NCBI GenBank assembly: GCA_960531495.1
Contig: OY482852.1
Span: forward strand, 8,922,212-8,986,211
Direction of reading: 5' to 3'
DNA: 64,000 nucleotides
Source: Zeus faber
Taxonomy: Eukaryota; Chordata; Actinopteri; Zeiformes; Zeidae
Shown: positions 47,936 to 64,000 of the stretch, piece after piece
Layout of the letters: every line of letters starts with the position of its first letter
How positions within the stretch are numbered: position 1 is the first letter of the stretch
Notes under the pieces: generated by a model
What the model was told of the DNA's origin: nothing
Seen by the model: the letters and a program-made list of their open reading frames with translations, nothing else
Databases searched by the model: none
Translations under genes and position numbers: made by a program

Positions 47936-48780
47936 AGCGGTGGAAGAAGTACTGTACTACTCAGACCTTTTACTTAAAGGTGCAGTGTGTAGAATTTAGT
48001 GACATCTAGCGGTGAGGTTGCAGATGGCAACAAACTGAACCCCCCTCACCCCTACCTTTCCAATGACGTAGGAGAAGCTACAGTGGCCTTCAGGCGCTGA
48101 GGAGAAAAAAACCCCACAAAAAACGTGAAAGTCCCTCTCGAGAGCCAGTGTTTGGTTCGTCCGTTCTGGGCTACCGTAGAAGAAACAAGGCTTGTAATCA
48201 GGATCGGCATGGTACTTGGGGGGGGACCCGCTCCCTATGTAGATAAAATAGAATTATTCTAACATAACGCCAACACGATTCTTATTTTCATGGGATTATA
48301 CACTTATTAGAACGCACTTGTGAATATTACATTCCATTTCTGCGAAGTCCATTCCATAAATTCTACGCACTGCACCTTTGAAAGCACAGATACCAGACAC
48401 AGAATGACTCTAGGACAGTACAAGTTGAAGTACCACATTGACACTTCCACTTAAGTAAAATAATGTAAGTACTCGCTCTTAAATGTACTTAAATTATTAA
48501 AAGTAATATAGTTCTATAATACAGCATATAAGTACTACTAGGCCTACTGCACTTTACCGATCCTGATTACAATTTACAGTACACCAAAAATAGTGTAGGT
48601 AATAGTAATTTACAAATATACACCAATATATTCAGTAGTTAAAATCTTTTTTTTCTTGTTTTTCTTTTTTAAGTAACGCTATGAAAATGTATGAAAAGTA
48701 TGGATATTTGCACTGAAATGTAGTGGAGTGGTGAGCATACTTGAGTAAGTACTTAAGTACTTCGTTACCTACAGTAAAAA
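47936..48780. mobile_element. Small DNA element (outer), interrupted
   Basis: Begins GCGGTGGAAGAAGTACTG and ends in repeated AAGTACTTAAGTACTT words, a type of fish repeat full of AAGTA and TACTT motifs. It is interrupted by a second element at 47976-48379. Confidence 0.55.
47976..48379. mobile_element. Small DNA element (inner), nested
   Basis: Inverted ends AAAGGTGCAGTGTGTAGAAT and the reverse complement of ATTCTACGCACTGCACCTTT (one mismatch), 404 bp. It has no coding capacity. It is inserted in the outer element. Confidence 0.8.
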
Positions 48781-48869
48781 CATAGTTATTTAAAATGTAT
48801 TTATTTATTCATGTATTTATCACAAGTTATTCCTTTACCATTGTTTGCTACGTTCCATATCACATAGTA

Positions 48870-49074
48870 ATCACATGACCAGGGCGAGGTTGGGGGGCGG
48901 CGCCTTACGAGCGCGCCAGCACGCCACGCCCACACCTGGAGGAGGCGTTGACCCTGACACCCGGAAGGGAGCACCGGGCAGCGGGACCTCGAGGAAGAGG
49001 GATTTCCGAGCCCTTAGATTAGGGTCCGTAAGTTGCGCGGGATCCATGCCAGGGTCCGCCATCACCCGTTGATC
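48870..49074 (+). promoter_or_regulatory. CDCP1: CDCP1 promoter and 5' UTR region
   Basis: A CpG-rich block rises out of AT-rich DNA just before the start codon, with GC/CACC-type words (GCCACGCCCACACC) and no TATA box at the expected place. The transcript start cannot be fixed from sequence. Confidence 0.45.
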
Positions 49075-49099
49075 TTTTTTTTTTTTTTTTTTTTTTTTT
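49075..49099 (+). repeat. (T)25 run in the CDCP1 leader
   Basis: An uninterrupted T run ends 18 bp before the CDCP1 ATG, probably inside the 5' UTR. Confidence 0.9.
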
Positions 49100-49117
49100 C
49101 TCTCGTCCGGGGACAAC

Positions 49118-57384
<8,267 letters not shown>

Positions 57385-57650
57385 GCACTGTGTCACTTTG
57401 GGGTTTTATTGTTTTGTTCTATCAGCATTTCCCACTTGTACAGAACCCATTCCCTGGCATATGTGATCACCTGCTTTTAACCCTCGCAACAGGGATTTCC
57501 GCATCTTTCAGTTGTGTTCTCCAGCCGAAGCCAAAGCCTGTTCAAACTTGTCTGTCGGTAGTTCACATTGTTTCATTGGAGATGAGGCACGGACGATCTT
57601 GCTTTGATAATCAATTTATCAGTGCTACTTCTCCATGTTTTGTTTGTTTG

Positions 57651-57654
<4 letters not shown>

Positions 57655-57696
<42 letters not shown>
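57655..57696. repeat. (GT)n microsatellite in the CDCP1 3' UTR
   Basis: About 20 GT units some 270 bp after the stop codon. Confidence 0.95.
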
Positions 57697-57699
<3 letters not shown>

Positions 57700-58071
57700 C
57701 TACTTTTAGTTTTATCCTTTTTATTTAAATTGTGAAATATAGATTTTCATCAGGAAATAATCACTCGCATTTTCTATTTATTCCACACATTAAGCTTTGA
57801 TTAAAATCACAAGACAGTTGTAATGAACGTTTATGTTTACTGTCTGTGACTATGACGACGGGTGATGCCTCCTGCTGTGTTATCACTGCAATGCTCCATT
57901 TCCTCGTTGCTTGTAATTATTACAGGAAAAAATCCCATAGAGGACTGAGGTTGATTGAGAGATGAGTATAATTTTTTTTAATCTGGTGCGCATTTTCTTG
58001 ATGGCCAAATTACCTTATCAAATAGCTGATTGTCCCTTATCAATTAATTACTTTTGTTTTATTACATAAAA

Positions 58072-58072
58072 A

Positions 58073-58130
<58 letters not shown>

Positions 58131-58151
58131 TATTAATATTAATATTAAAAA
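58072..58151. repeat. (A)n(TA)n and (ATT)n low-complexity block
   Basis: An A run of 20 or more, then about 19 TA units, then TAATAT repeats and another A run. Confidence 0.95.
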
Positions 58152-58403
58152 AAAAAAAATGAAAGTGTGTTGGCCTGTTTGGGCTCTGGATTAAAAAAAA
58201 ACTTTTTTTTATTTTTTATTTGAGATATTATCCTGTAGAAGTATTACGCATCCATCGCTTCTCCTACATATAATACCATGGCATTCAGAAAAGCTACTCT
58301 AGGGGGAGACATGCCTCTGGCAGTTGCTTGTTTTATTGTAAGGTTTTGTTATTGCTGTTACTTGTTTCCTTATAAAAAATATTTTTCATTAACAAATTTA
58401 AAT

Positions 58404-58409
58404 AATAAA
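58404..58409 (+). terminator. Possible CDCP1 poly(A) signal
   Basis: AATAAA about 1 kb after the CDCP1 stop codon. The CLEC3B signal on the other strand lies about 110 bp further on. Confidence 0.35.
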
Positions 58410-58521
58410 TGGGTTCATTAAGTGGACTCTCAGAAGAGTGTAAGCACCAGAACATATTAAAAAGTCGAAAGCAGAATGTGATAGATAAGTCAAGCAGTGC
58501 ATTGCTGTTCAGTAATACAGT

Positions 58522-58527
58522 TTTATT
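58522..58527 (-). terminator. Possible CLEC3B poly(A) signal
   Basis: TTTATT on the plus strand (AATAAA in CLEC3B sense), about 340 bp after the CLEC3B stop codon. Confidence 0.4.
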
Positions 58528-58802
58528 GGATAGACAGTGAGGAAAGTTTTAATAAAAAAAACCATAAAGACAGCCAACCAGGAGTGTACTTCATTAATCA
58601 AATGCTATGCTGGTACATTGCCGAATGCCCTAAGACTTAATTCCACATTCTACTTAATCAACTACTTAGTTCAGCCACTCCAACATAATTCCTCAAGATT
58701 TCCCCTACGTGTGCCAAAGAGTGTTTATTTTATTTTATGCATAGAACAGAGTTAGTTTCAGGGCGTTACAACAGAAGGAGACAGCAGAAGCAGCGGCAAC
58801 CT

Positions 58803-58865
58803 TCAACATTACATTACATTCCATTTAGTCATTTAGCAGACGCTTCTATCCAAAGCGACTTACAA
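58803..58865 (-). repeat. Retroposon 3' tail at the CLEC3B stop codon
   Basis: In CLEC3B sense it reads TTGTAAGTCGCTTTGGATAG, then AAGCGTCTGCTAAATGAC, then TAATG repeats. This is a very common fish repeat, which I take to be a LINE/SINE 3' tail. It begins directly after the TAA stop, so it forms the start of the 3' UTR. Confidence 0.65.
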
Positions 58866-59266
58866 TTAAACAATATTGAACTCACAGACGGAGGCCTTTT
58901 CGGCGCGGCAGCTTTCGTCGAACCACTTCCCGTTGGCTGAGATGGAGAGAATGGCACAGTTCTGGAGCCGCCCGCCGTCGGGCTGCAGGGTGATATCCGT
59001 CTCCCAGTTCTTGAAACGCACGCTTCCCCCCGACTGGTCGACCCAGTGGCCGTCCGTCACCATGTCGTTGATCCCCAGCCAGACGTGCTCCTCGGGGCCG
59101 ATGCTCTGCCGCACGTAGGCGTAGAGCTGGTCGTTTTCATCCCCCGTCAGAGGCGTGCCCAGGCTGCCGCCCTTGGCGATGCAGTCGTCGCTGGCCGCGT
59201 GGTAGCTCTTCTTCACCGGATCAGCCAGGAAGCATTTGCCGAGGATTTTGGTGCCTCTCAAGCAAA
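58866..59266 (-). CDS. CLEC3B: CLEC3B exon 3: C-type lectin domain
   Basis: A single exon carries the complete lectin fold with its conserved cysteines and the WLGIND and NWET...QPDGG motifs around the calcium and kringle-binding loops. The acceptor is CATACAG|TTTGC. Confidence 0.95.
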
Positions 59267-60258
59267 CTGTATGGGGGTGGAAGTCAGTCACTCAGTAAGA
59301 CAGGTGTGATGGTTCCGTCCTGTTTGACATAACTTGTTTTGTTCTTTTTATGCTCCAGCAGGGGTGGGCAAACTTTTTAGGTTCGAGGGCCGGGTGTCGT
59401 TTTGAAGATCAGGCGACGGGCCGCATTTTAAGTTGAACATTTCTGATGTTCCACCGCACTCAAAGAATCACCTTATATACAAATGAATCATTTTCTCTGA
59501 GAAGTATTGTGTTTTTACATGATTTAACAGTTGCACTAATGTAGCTTATAAATGTCTTTACCAGAGCCATGTTCATGTTTTTATTTATCAAGCTGGTTAG
59601 TTTCATACCGGGATATTTTTAATACATTTACACATGCATTTAGATACAATATACCTATACATATTTTATATTTCCTTATCAGTGCATTTTGTTATCGTCA
59701 TGTTGCATATTCAGCGTTTCTAAAAACGTGATCAAGCGGTTGGATTGGGTTGGATTCATTTTGATGAAGGTCATACCCCGGAACCGCGGACCTTGCTTTG
59801 CCGACCACCGCCGGCCCTTATCGGTAAACCGGGACGGCAAACACACGTCGCCCTGCGCGAATCCTACCTGTTTGCAAGGCCTGCTGCTCCTTCAGGAGGT
59901 TCAGCTCCAGCACGATGTCGCTCACTTGTTTCTTCAGCTCCTCGATCGCGGCGCTGTTCTCTGCGTCTGGCGAAGCGAGAGGGACGACCAACCCCACCCC
60001 CACCCCCACCCCCCCAGCAGAACCAAGACACATCCGGGAACGGTTCACTTTTTTCGTCGTTTATTATGTCCTTCTACATTTATTCCTTAATAATGAAACA
60101 AAAACAAAACTAACAAAAAAAAGACACTGAGACGTCAACGACCGCGGGGGCTTCTGCGTCCTACCTTTCTTGCCGCCCCTCTTCCTGGTGGAGTTCTGCT
60201 GCAGGGCCGGGGTCGCCAGCAGGAGACACAGCAACAAGCACGCGCGGCCGGTCGCCAT
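58866..60258 (-). CDS. CLEC3B: Tetranectin, C-type lectin domain family 3 member B (three exons, 197 aa)
   Basis: A secreted, trimeric plasma and matrix protein that binds plasminogen kringle 4. Exons in transcript order: 60165-60258, 59868-59966 and 58866-59266. Phases are 1 and 1, and the total of 594 nt equals 197 codons plus stop (human 202). Exon 1 encodes the signal peptide (MATGRACLLLCLLLATPA) and a basic segment (RKRGGKK). Exon 2 encodes the trimerising coiled coil ending LNLLKEQQALQT, identical to human in its last residues. Exon 3 encodes the whole C-type lectin domain: VCLRGTK, WLGINDMVTDGHWVD, NWETDITLQPDGG, and the C-terminal disulfide region ending CEFNIV. Human NWETE becomes NWETD; the acidic residue is kept. 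Convergent with CDCP1. Confidence 0.95.
59359..59480. repeat. hAT-like terminus in CLEC3B intron 2
   Basis: AGCAGGGGTGGGCAAACTTT followed by TTCGAGGGCCGGGT resembles one end of hAT-Charlie-type elements. The other end was not found. Confidence 0.4.
59868..59966 (-). CDS. CLEC3B: CLEC3B exon 2: trimerising coiled coil
   Basis: Encodes ENSAAIEELKKQVSDIVLEL and then NLLKEQQALQ, with heptad-spaced Ile, Leu and Val. The acceptor CGCCAG is preceded by only about 20 nt of C/T-rich DNA and then a long G-rich tract. Confidence 0.93.
59992..60017 (-). promoter_or_regulatory. CLEC3B: G-quadruplex-type tract in CLEC3B intron 1
   Basis: In CLEC3B sense: a run of seven G's, then GGGGGT units and GGGGTTGG. 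It starts about 26 nt upstream of the exon 2 acceptor, so it would be present in the pre-mRNA. Confidence 0.55.
60165..60258 (-). CDS. CLEC3B: CLEC3B exon 1: signal peptide and basic segment
   Basis: Encodes 31 residues plus one base: an 18-20 residue signal peptide, then QQNSTRKRGGKK, including a sequon. The basic run corresponds to the Lys-rich, heparin-binding N-terminus of human tetranectin. The ATG lies in GCCATGG on the antisense side. Confidence 0.92.
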
Positions 60259-60560
60259 GGTGCGCGGGGAAACGCTGGGCGGCAGAGCGGTAAATCCAGA
60301 GGCCGACGACGGTGGGGTGGCGAGGCAAAGACCCCTCTGCGCGACTGCGAGGTTGTTTGGGCGAGGGGCGGGCGTGTGCTCTGCGCCGGGGGTGTCGGCG
60401 GCGGCGGGGTCGTGTGAGGAAATCTTATCTCACACGGAGGAAATGAGTTGCAGATGTCTTCGCGGCGTTTGGGGTGTTTGCTTTGGAGGATGTTGAGGCG
60501 GGGAAGGGGGGGGGGGTGAATGACATCATCCAGCCTCTTTACACACCGCGGAGGCGAGCG
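60259..60560 (-). promoter_or_regulatory. CLEC3B: CLEC3B 5' UTR and promoter region
   Basis: A CpG-rich block that ends abruptly at about 60560. It contains an AGATAAGA GATA-type site (about 60423-60430) and C-rich boxes. There is no clear TATA box. Confidence 0.4.
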
Positions 60561-62962
60561 TGACTCTGGTTCCGTGTGGTATGTTTACGGGGTGACTGAA
60601 TCGTGGGAGAGGGATTGCGTGTGTGTGCGTGTGTGTGTGTGCGGAGCGTTTGTCTTTAATATTCACGTCTTTAACATTCTCTCTTATGGCTCAACACACA
60701 GTACGCGGTTAAAGTGTATGAGCCATGTGTATCAGATTTGGTGAACCATCGATGCCACTTTCATTCAAGTGAACTTCCGTTGACTCCAATTACCCAGTTT
60801 ATTCATGGCCGCGTGCTACAACTGAACAAGATAAATAAATCTTTCCCCGTGTTTTTGCTTCGTCTCCAGAAAGCCCTCGGTGTCGTTGTTCCGTGGTGCG
60901 CCAGGGGTCGGATTTGTTTTGGTGCTTCTCCCTGAGCCGGCATCTGGTTCCTCTCAGGGAGATGGAGAACGTAGAGCTGCAGCACACACACACACACACA
61001 CACACACACTTTCTTCTCCAGCGCCCTTCTCTAACATGCAATAATACACAGGATGTGATGTCCAATCCTGGTGCTGGTAAGAAGGGTACACACAGGAGCC
61101 CAGTTCAACCAAACTCAATACACTCTGTGCATGAATCTCGGCTGCTGGGTTAATTAGAGACCGCTGAGGCGACCGCTGAGGCGACCGCTGCGAGGGCCAA
61201 TCTGAGTGAATTTCACGGTTCGAAGGTTTTCGAGCGGGCACCTCTACCCAGATGGTTCATCGAATTAGACCGACTACACCTCCAGAAGGCTGGACGGTGA
61301 GTCCTCCCGTCCCGGAACCGCCCCCGTCTCCAGACCAGGAACCACACACACCCTTGCCCAGTGATAATCTTTAAATACAGCCACTGGCCCGGCACGGTCA
61401 CGCCCAGTGGCTGCACTCAATCCCGAATAACCGTCACCAACACCTTATGGGCCACATCGGTGATTACCCTTTTAGGCTGACTCAGGGGCACCAATTCGGT
61501 ACGTGGCCTCCTCAGTGGCGACCGTCCACCCGTCCCCAAAAATCATCGTGGCCTAAGAGGTTCCTCCCCAACTGATCGGTTTTCTTCTCATCCACAGCCG
61601 CTGACTCAGCTGTTGAGGACAAATCCCTAAGGGCTTATCTCAGAGAATGACTTCCAGTACCAAGCACACATAAGCACACAAAACACATACCAAGCGCGCA
61701 AGACACATCATTTGGATATTGAATGTCTCCCGGATTTACTGGTTACGCAACCAAATATCACAGCGACTGAATTGGGATATGACGGAAGTTGCACATCACC
61801 AATCTAAATACCAGTGATACAGTAATACATATTTGTCTCTATCATTCAACGAGGACAAACCAGAGCGGGAAAAAGAGGGAAATTCAACTTCATCGTTCAC
61901 TATTTATTAGTACAAAGTTTAAATAACATGTACAATTATTATTATTTTTTTTTAATAAAACTTACAATTCAATGGATAATCAGTCATAAAAACCAGTCCA
62001 GCGAATATGACATTCATCGCTTAGTTCAATCAACAATGTACAAAACCTCAGCCAGACAAGGCAGCGTGACATCTTGTTCATAGAAACATGGAAAGAACGC
62101 CCAGGAAATGGCCAAAAGTTACAATTCTCTGATTCAGAGTTCTGGTCAGCGTCCCGGCCGTGGAGGCAGCGGCAGGGGACGTACTTGGTTATCACTCAGA
62201 TGCATAGTTAGTTAGTAGGTTAGTAATAGTGCCCGGCCCGCCCCGCACCGCGTGGCCTCAGACCACACTACGTCTCCTTGGCTGGAACAACATTCTCCTC
62301 CATTTGATTATGAAACACTGGCATGAGCACAGAGGCCGACACTCCGCAGCTACACGCTGTACGTGCCTGCGTTGAATCATACGGACATCCTTAGATGAGA
62401 TAAATATCACATAGTTAATCCGTGCATGATGGACGTACTGTGAGGAAGACGACTGGCCATTGTTGAACTAGGGCTGTAACTGCTGAGTATCGGCATCAAA
62501 TACTCAATTTCTACCAGAGCGCTTCAGAGTTGTGGAAACAAAGCTTTTTTTGGGGTCACATAATAGCTCTTACTTACTCAGCTTCTATTAATCCAAATAT
62601 CTGAGTAAAGCTCTTGTATGAGTTGTCATTTTAGGGCACGGCTTCACAGCGTACAAAAAGGGAAAAAGGGAAACAACAACGACCACAAAATAATAACGCA
62701 CAGTTAAGATACGGGATTGCTTGCAAACAGGCCGTTCGTCAACACAAAATAAATACACCGAAATGAGGAGGAGAACACGATGGAGGCGGAGTATCTTGAG
62801 GTAAATACGTGCAGGAATAAATTAAGTGTGCTTATGTTCTTTTAAACATAGAGTTCACTTTTTGCTTGGTTGTCGCTGCGGTTGCGATGAAGCTTCTCAC
62901 TCGAATTGCAGCACCGCCGAACTACGTAGGACAAAGCACTGCAAGGAAACCAGATTTTAAAA

Positions 62963-62964
<2 letters not shown>

Positions 62965-63002
<38 letters not shown>
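62965..63002. repeat. (TA)n microsatellite
   Basis: About 18 TA units, followed by CACATACACACACAC. Confidence 0.95.
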
Positions 63003-63008
<6 letters not shown>

Positions 63009-63270
63009 CACACACAGTACAGGGAAACTCATACCAGACTGACCAGCCATCAAACTTTCAAATCAAATAAGATAGAAGGGAAGATAAGGAGATTAAGAGG
63101 AAATGGGAGGAGGGCAATCAGTTTATAAATGTGGTGATCATTTGGTGATTTGCTTAAAAATGTTCAGGTTTATTTTCCATTATCCTGCCATTCTTTATAT
63201 TTTATTGTACAACAGTAAAATGTTGTGGTTTATATTTTTATTTTATTATTATTGGTTTATATTGTATTAT

Positions 63271-63273
<3 letters not shown>

Positions 63274-63311
<38 letters not shown>

Positions 63312-63346
63312 CAATATAAACCAATTATATATATATATATATATAC
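63274..63346. repeat. Two (TA)n tracts flanking an inverted repeat
   Basis: TA tracts at 63274-63308 and 63327-63346. The sequence before the first (TTGGTTTATATTGTATTATT) and after it (AATACAATATAAACCAA) are near-perfect reverse complements, so the region forms a long hairpin around the TA tract. Confidence 0.9.
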
Positions 63347-63490
63347 TTTCCATTATCCTGCCATATTTTATTGTGTACAGTTAACTGTGAGGTTTATTGT
63401 ATTTTTCACATATTCCCCTTGATATTGATATATTTATATTTTTTTATTTTTATACTTTTAATTTATTAGGTTGTCAGTATTAGGCAGATA

Positions 63491-63491
63491 G

Positions 63492-63551
<60 letters not shown>

Positions 63552-63598
63552 CATCCAATAATCCATCCATCCATCCATCCATCCATCTATCTATCTAT
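63491..63598. repeat. (CTAT)n-(CATC)n microsatellite
   Basis: About 15 CTAT units, then CCAT units, then CTAT again: a compound tetranucleotide repeat. Confidence 0.97.
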
Positions 63599-64000
63599 GG
63601 AAAGAAAATACAGATTATCACAGGGGCCATTTGGGATGACTTTGAAACTCATGATCACAATAGCATCACAAGTTAAATACTATTTATAAAAATAATCCGA
63701 AAAAAGAGGTTTTGTGAAACTAAGTCCAGTGTGTTCAGTGCAGCGTGATATGAGCGCAGTGCAGAAGCGTTGGTCTGGTGTTATGAACACTCAGAATACC
63801 ACAGACTGCTGAGCCGTAGACAGTGAAGGGGAAGATTGGAGGTGAGACGGGCGGGTCACGATTTGGGGAAGATTGCACTGTGCAGGTCACACCGTGAATG
63901 TGTCACAAACCTCTCCATCCGTCGCTCTCACATCAGAGCTAGTGTGACGCAATGGGAAATAGGACGGAAATAAGACAGAAATGGTATGAAAGTGAAAAAT

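Larger units (their letters stand above)
44410..48860. other. Intergenic DNA between TMEM158 and CDCP1
   Basis: Holds a GT/CTGT microsatellite, AT-rich unique DNA from 45 to 47.9 kb, and nested small transposons at 47936-48780. No gene is recognised. Confidence 0.6.
60561..64000. other. DNA right of CLEC3B without a recognised gene
   Basis: Holds a short CA tract (60983-61008), a tandem 12-bp GACCGCTGAGGC repeat (about 61162-61193), moderately GC-rich unclassified DNA (61200-61660), and AT-rich DNA with TA and CTAT microsatellites. The stretch at 61900-62900 could be a minus-strand 3' UTR, but no coding exon is visible. Confidence 0.5.

Noticed and set aside
61160-61195. Tandem GACCGCTGAGGC repeat considered as a CRISPR-like or operator array
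   Set aside because: Only about three 12-bp direct repeats with no spacers: a small local duplication in vertebrate DNA.
61215-61235. GGTTCGAAGG resembling a tRNA T-arm
   Set aside because: No B-box consensus, acceptor stem or cloverleaf could be built around it.
61200-61660. Possible LTR-type or other mobile element in GC-moderate DNA right of CLEC3B
   Set aside because: No terminal repeats, target duplication or recognisable gene remains were found, so no family is claimed.

Overview
This is vertebrate nuclear DNA, most likely from a ray-finned (teleost, percomorph-like) fish. The genes are multi-exon with GT-AG introns, the proteins are clearly vertebrate, CA/GT microsatellites are extremely dense, and the mobile elements (L2-like LINE, Tc1-like, hAT and small non-autonomous elements) are typical of fish. 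There are no operons, CRISPR arrays or prokaryotic features.

Four protein genes are readable. From left to right they are: LARS2 (mitochondrial leucyl-tRNA synthetase, minus strand, 18 coding exons between 25379 and 1306, with the last part of the gene off the left edge); TMEM158 (plus strand, single exon, 42572-43297); CDCP1 (plus strand, nine coding exons, 49118-57384); and CLEC3B/tetranectin (minus strand, three coding exons, 60258-58866). The same order is known in the human 3p21.31 region, so this is an old conserved block. CDCP1 and CLEC3B converge, with about 1.5 kb between their stop codons. TMEM158 and LARS2 are divergent, with about 14 kb of repeat-rich DNA between them. All exon joins given here were made by hand from reading-frame phase and splice sites. 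They keep frame throughout.

Layout: 1-28.3 kb is LARS2 with its introns and a probable promoter near 28.2 kb. 28.3-42.1 kb is intergenic and holds a 16-bp minisatellite ending in telomere-like repeats, a 39-bp perfect palindrome, a local duplication, a decayed L2-like LINE, and a Tc1-like element with an internal deletion. 42.1-44.4 kb is TMEM158. 44.4-48.9 kb is intergenic with nested small transposons. 49.1-58.4 kb is CDCP1, with a GC-rich insert of unknown family in intron 7. 58.5-60.3 kb is CLEC3B. 60.3-64 kb has no gene I can recognise.

I did not find a new enzymatic or defence system. The points most worth checking are small-scale: a roughly 65-unit TG tract almost touching a CDCP1 splice acceptor, a duplicated YRPF tyrosine motif in the CDCP1 tail, a G-rich tract just before a CLEC3B acceptor, a retroposon tail starting at the CLEC3B stop codon, the higher-order minisatellite, and the perfect palindrome.
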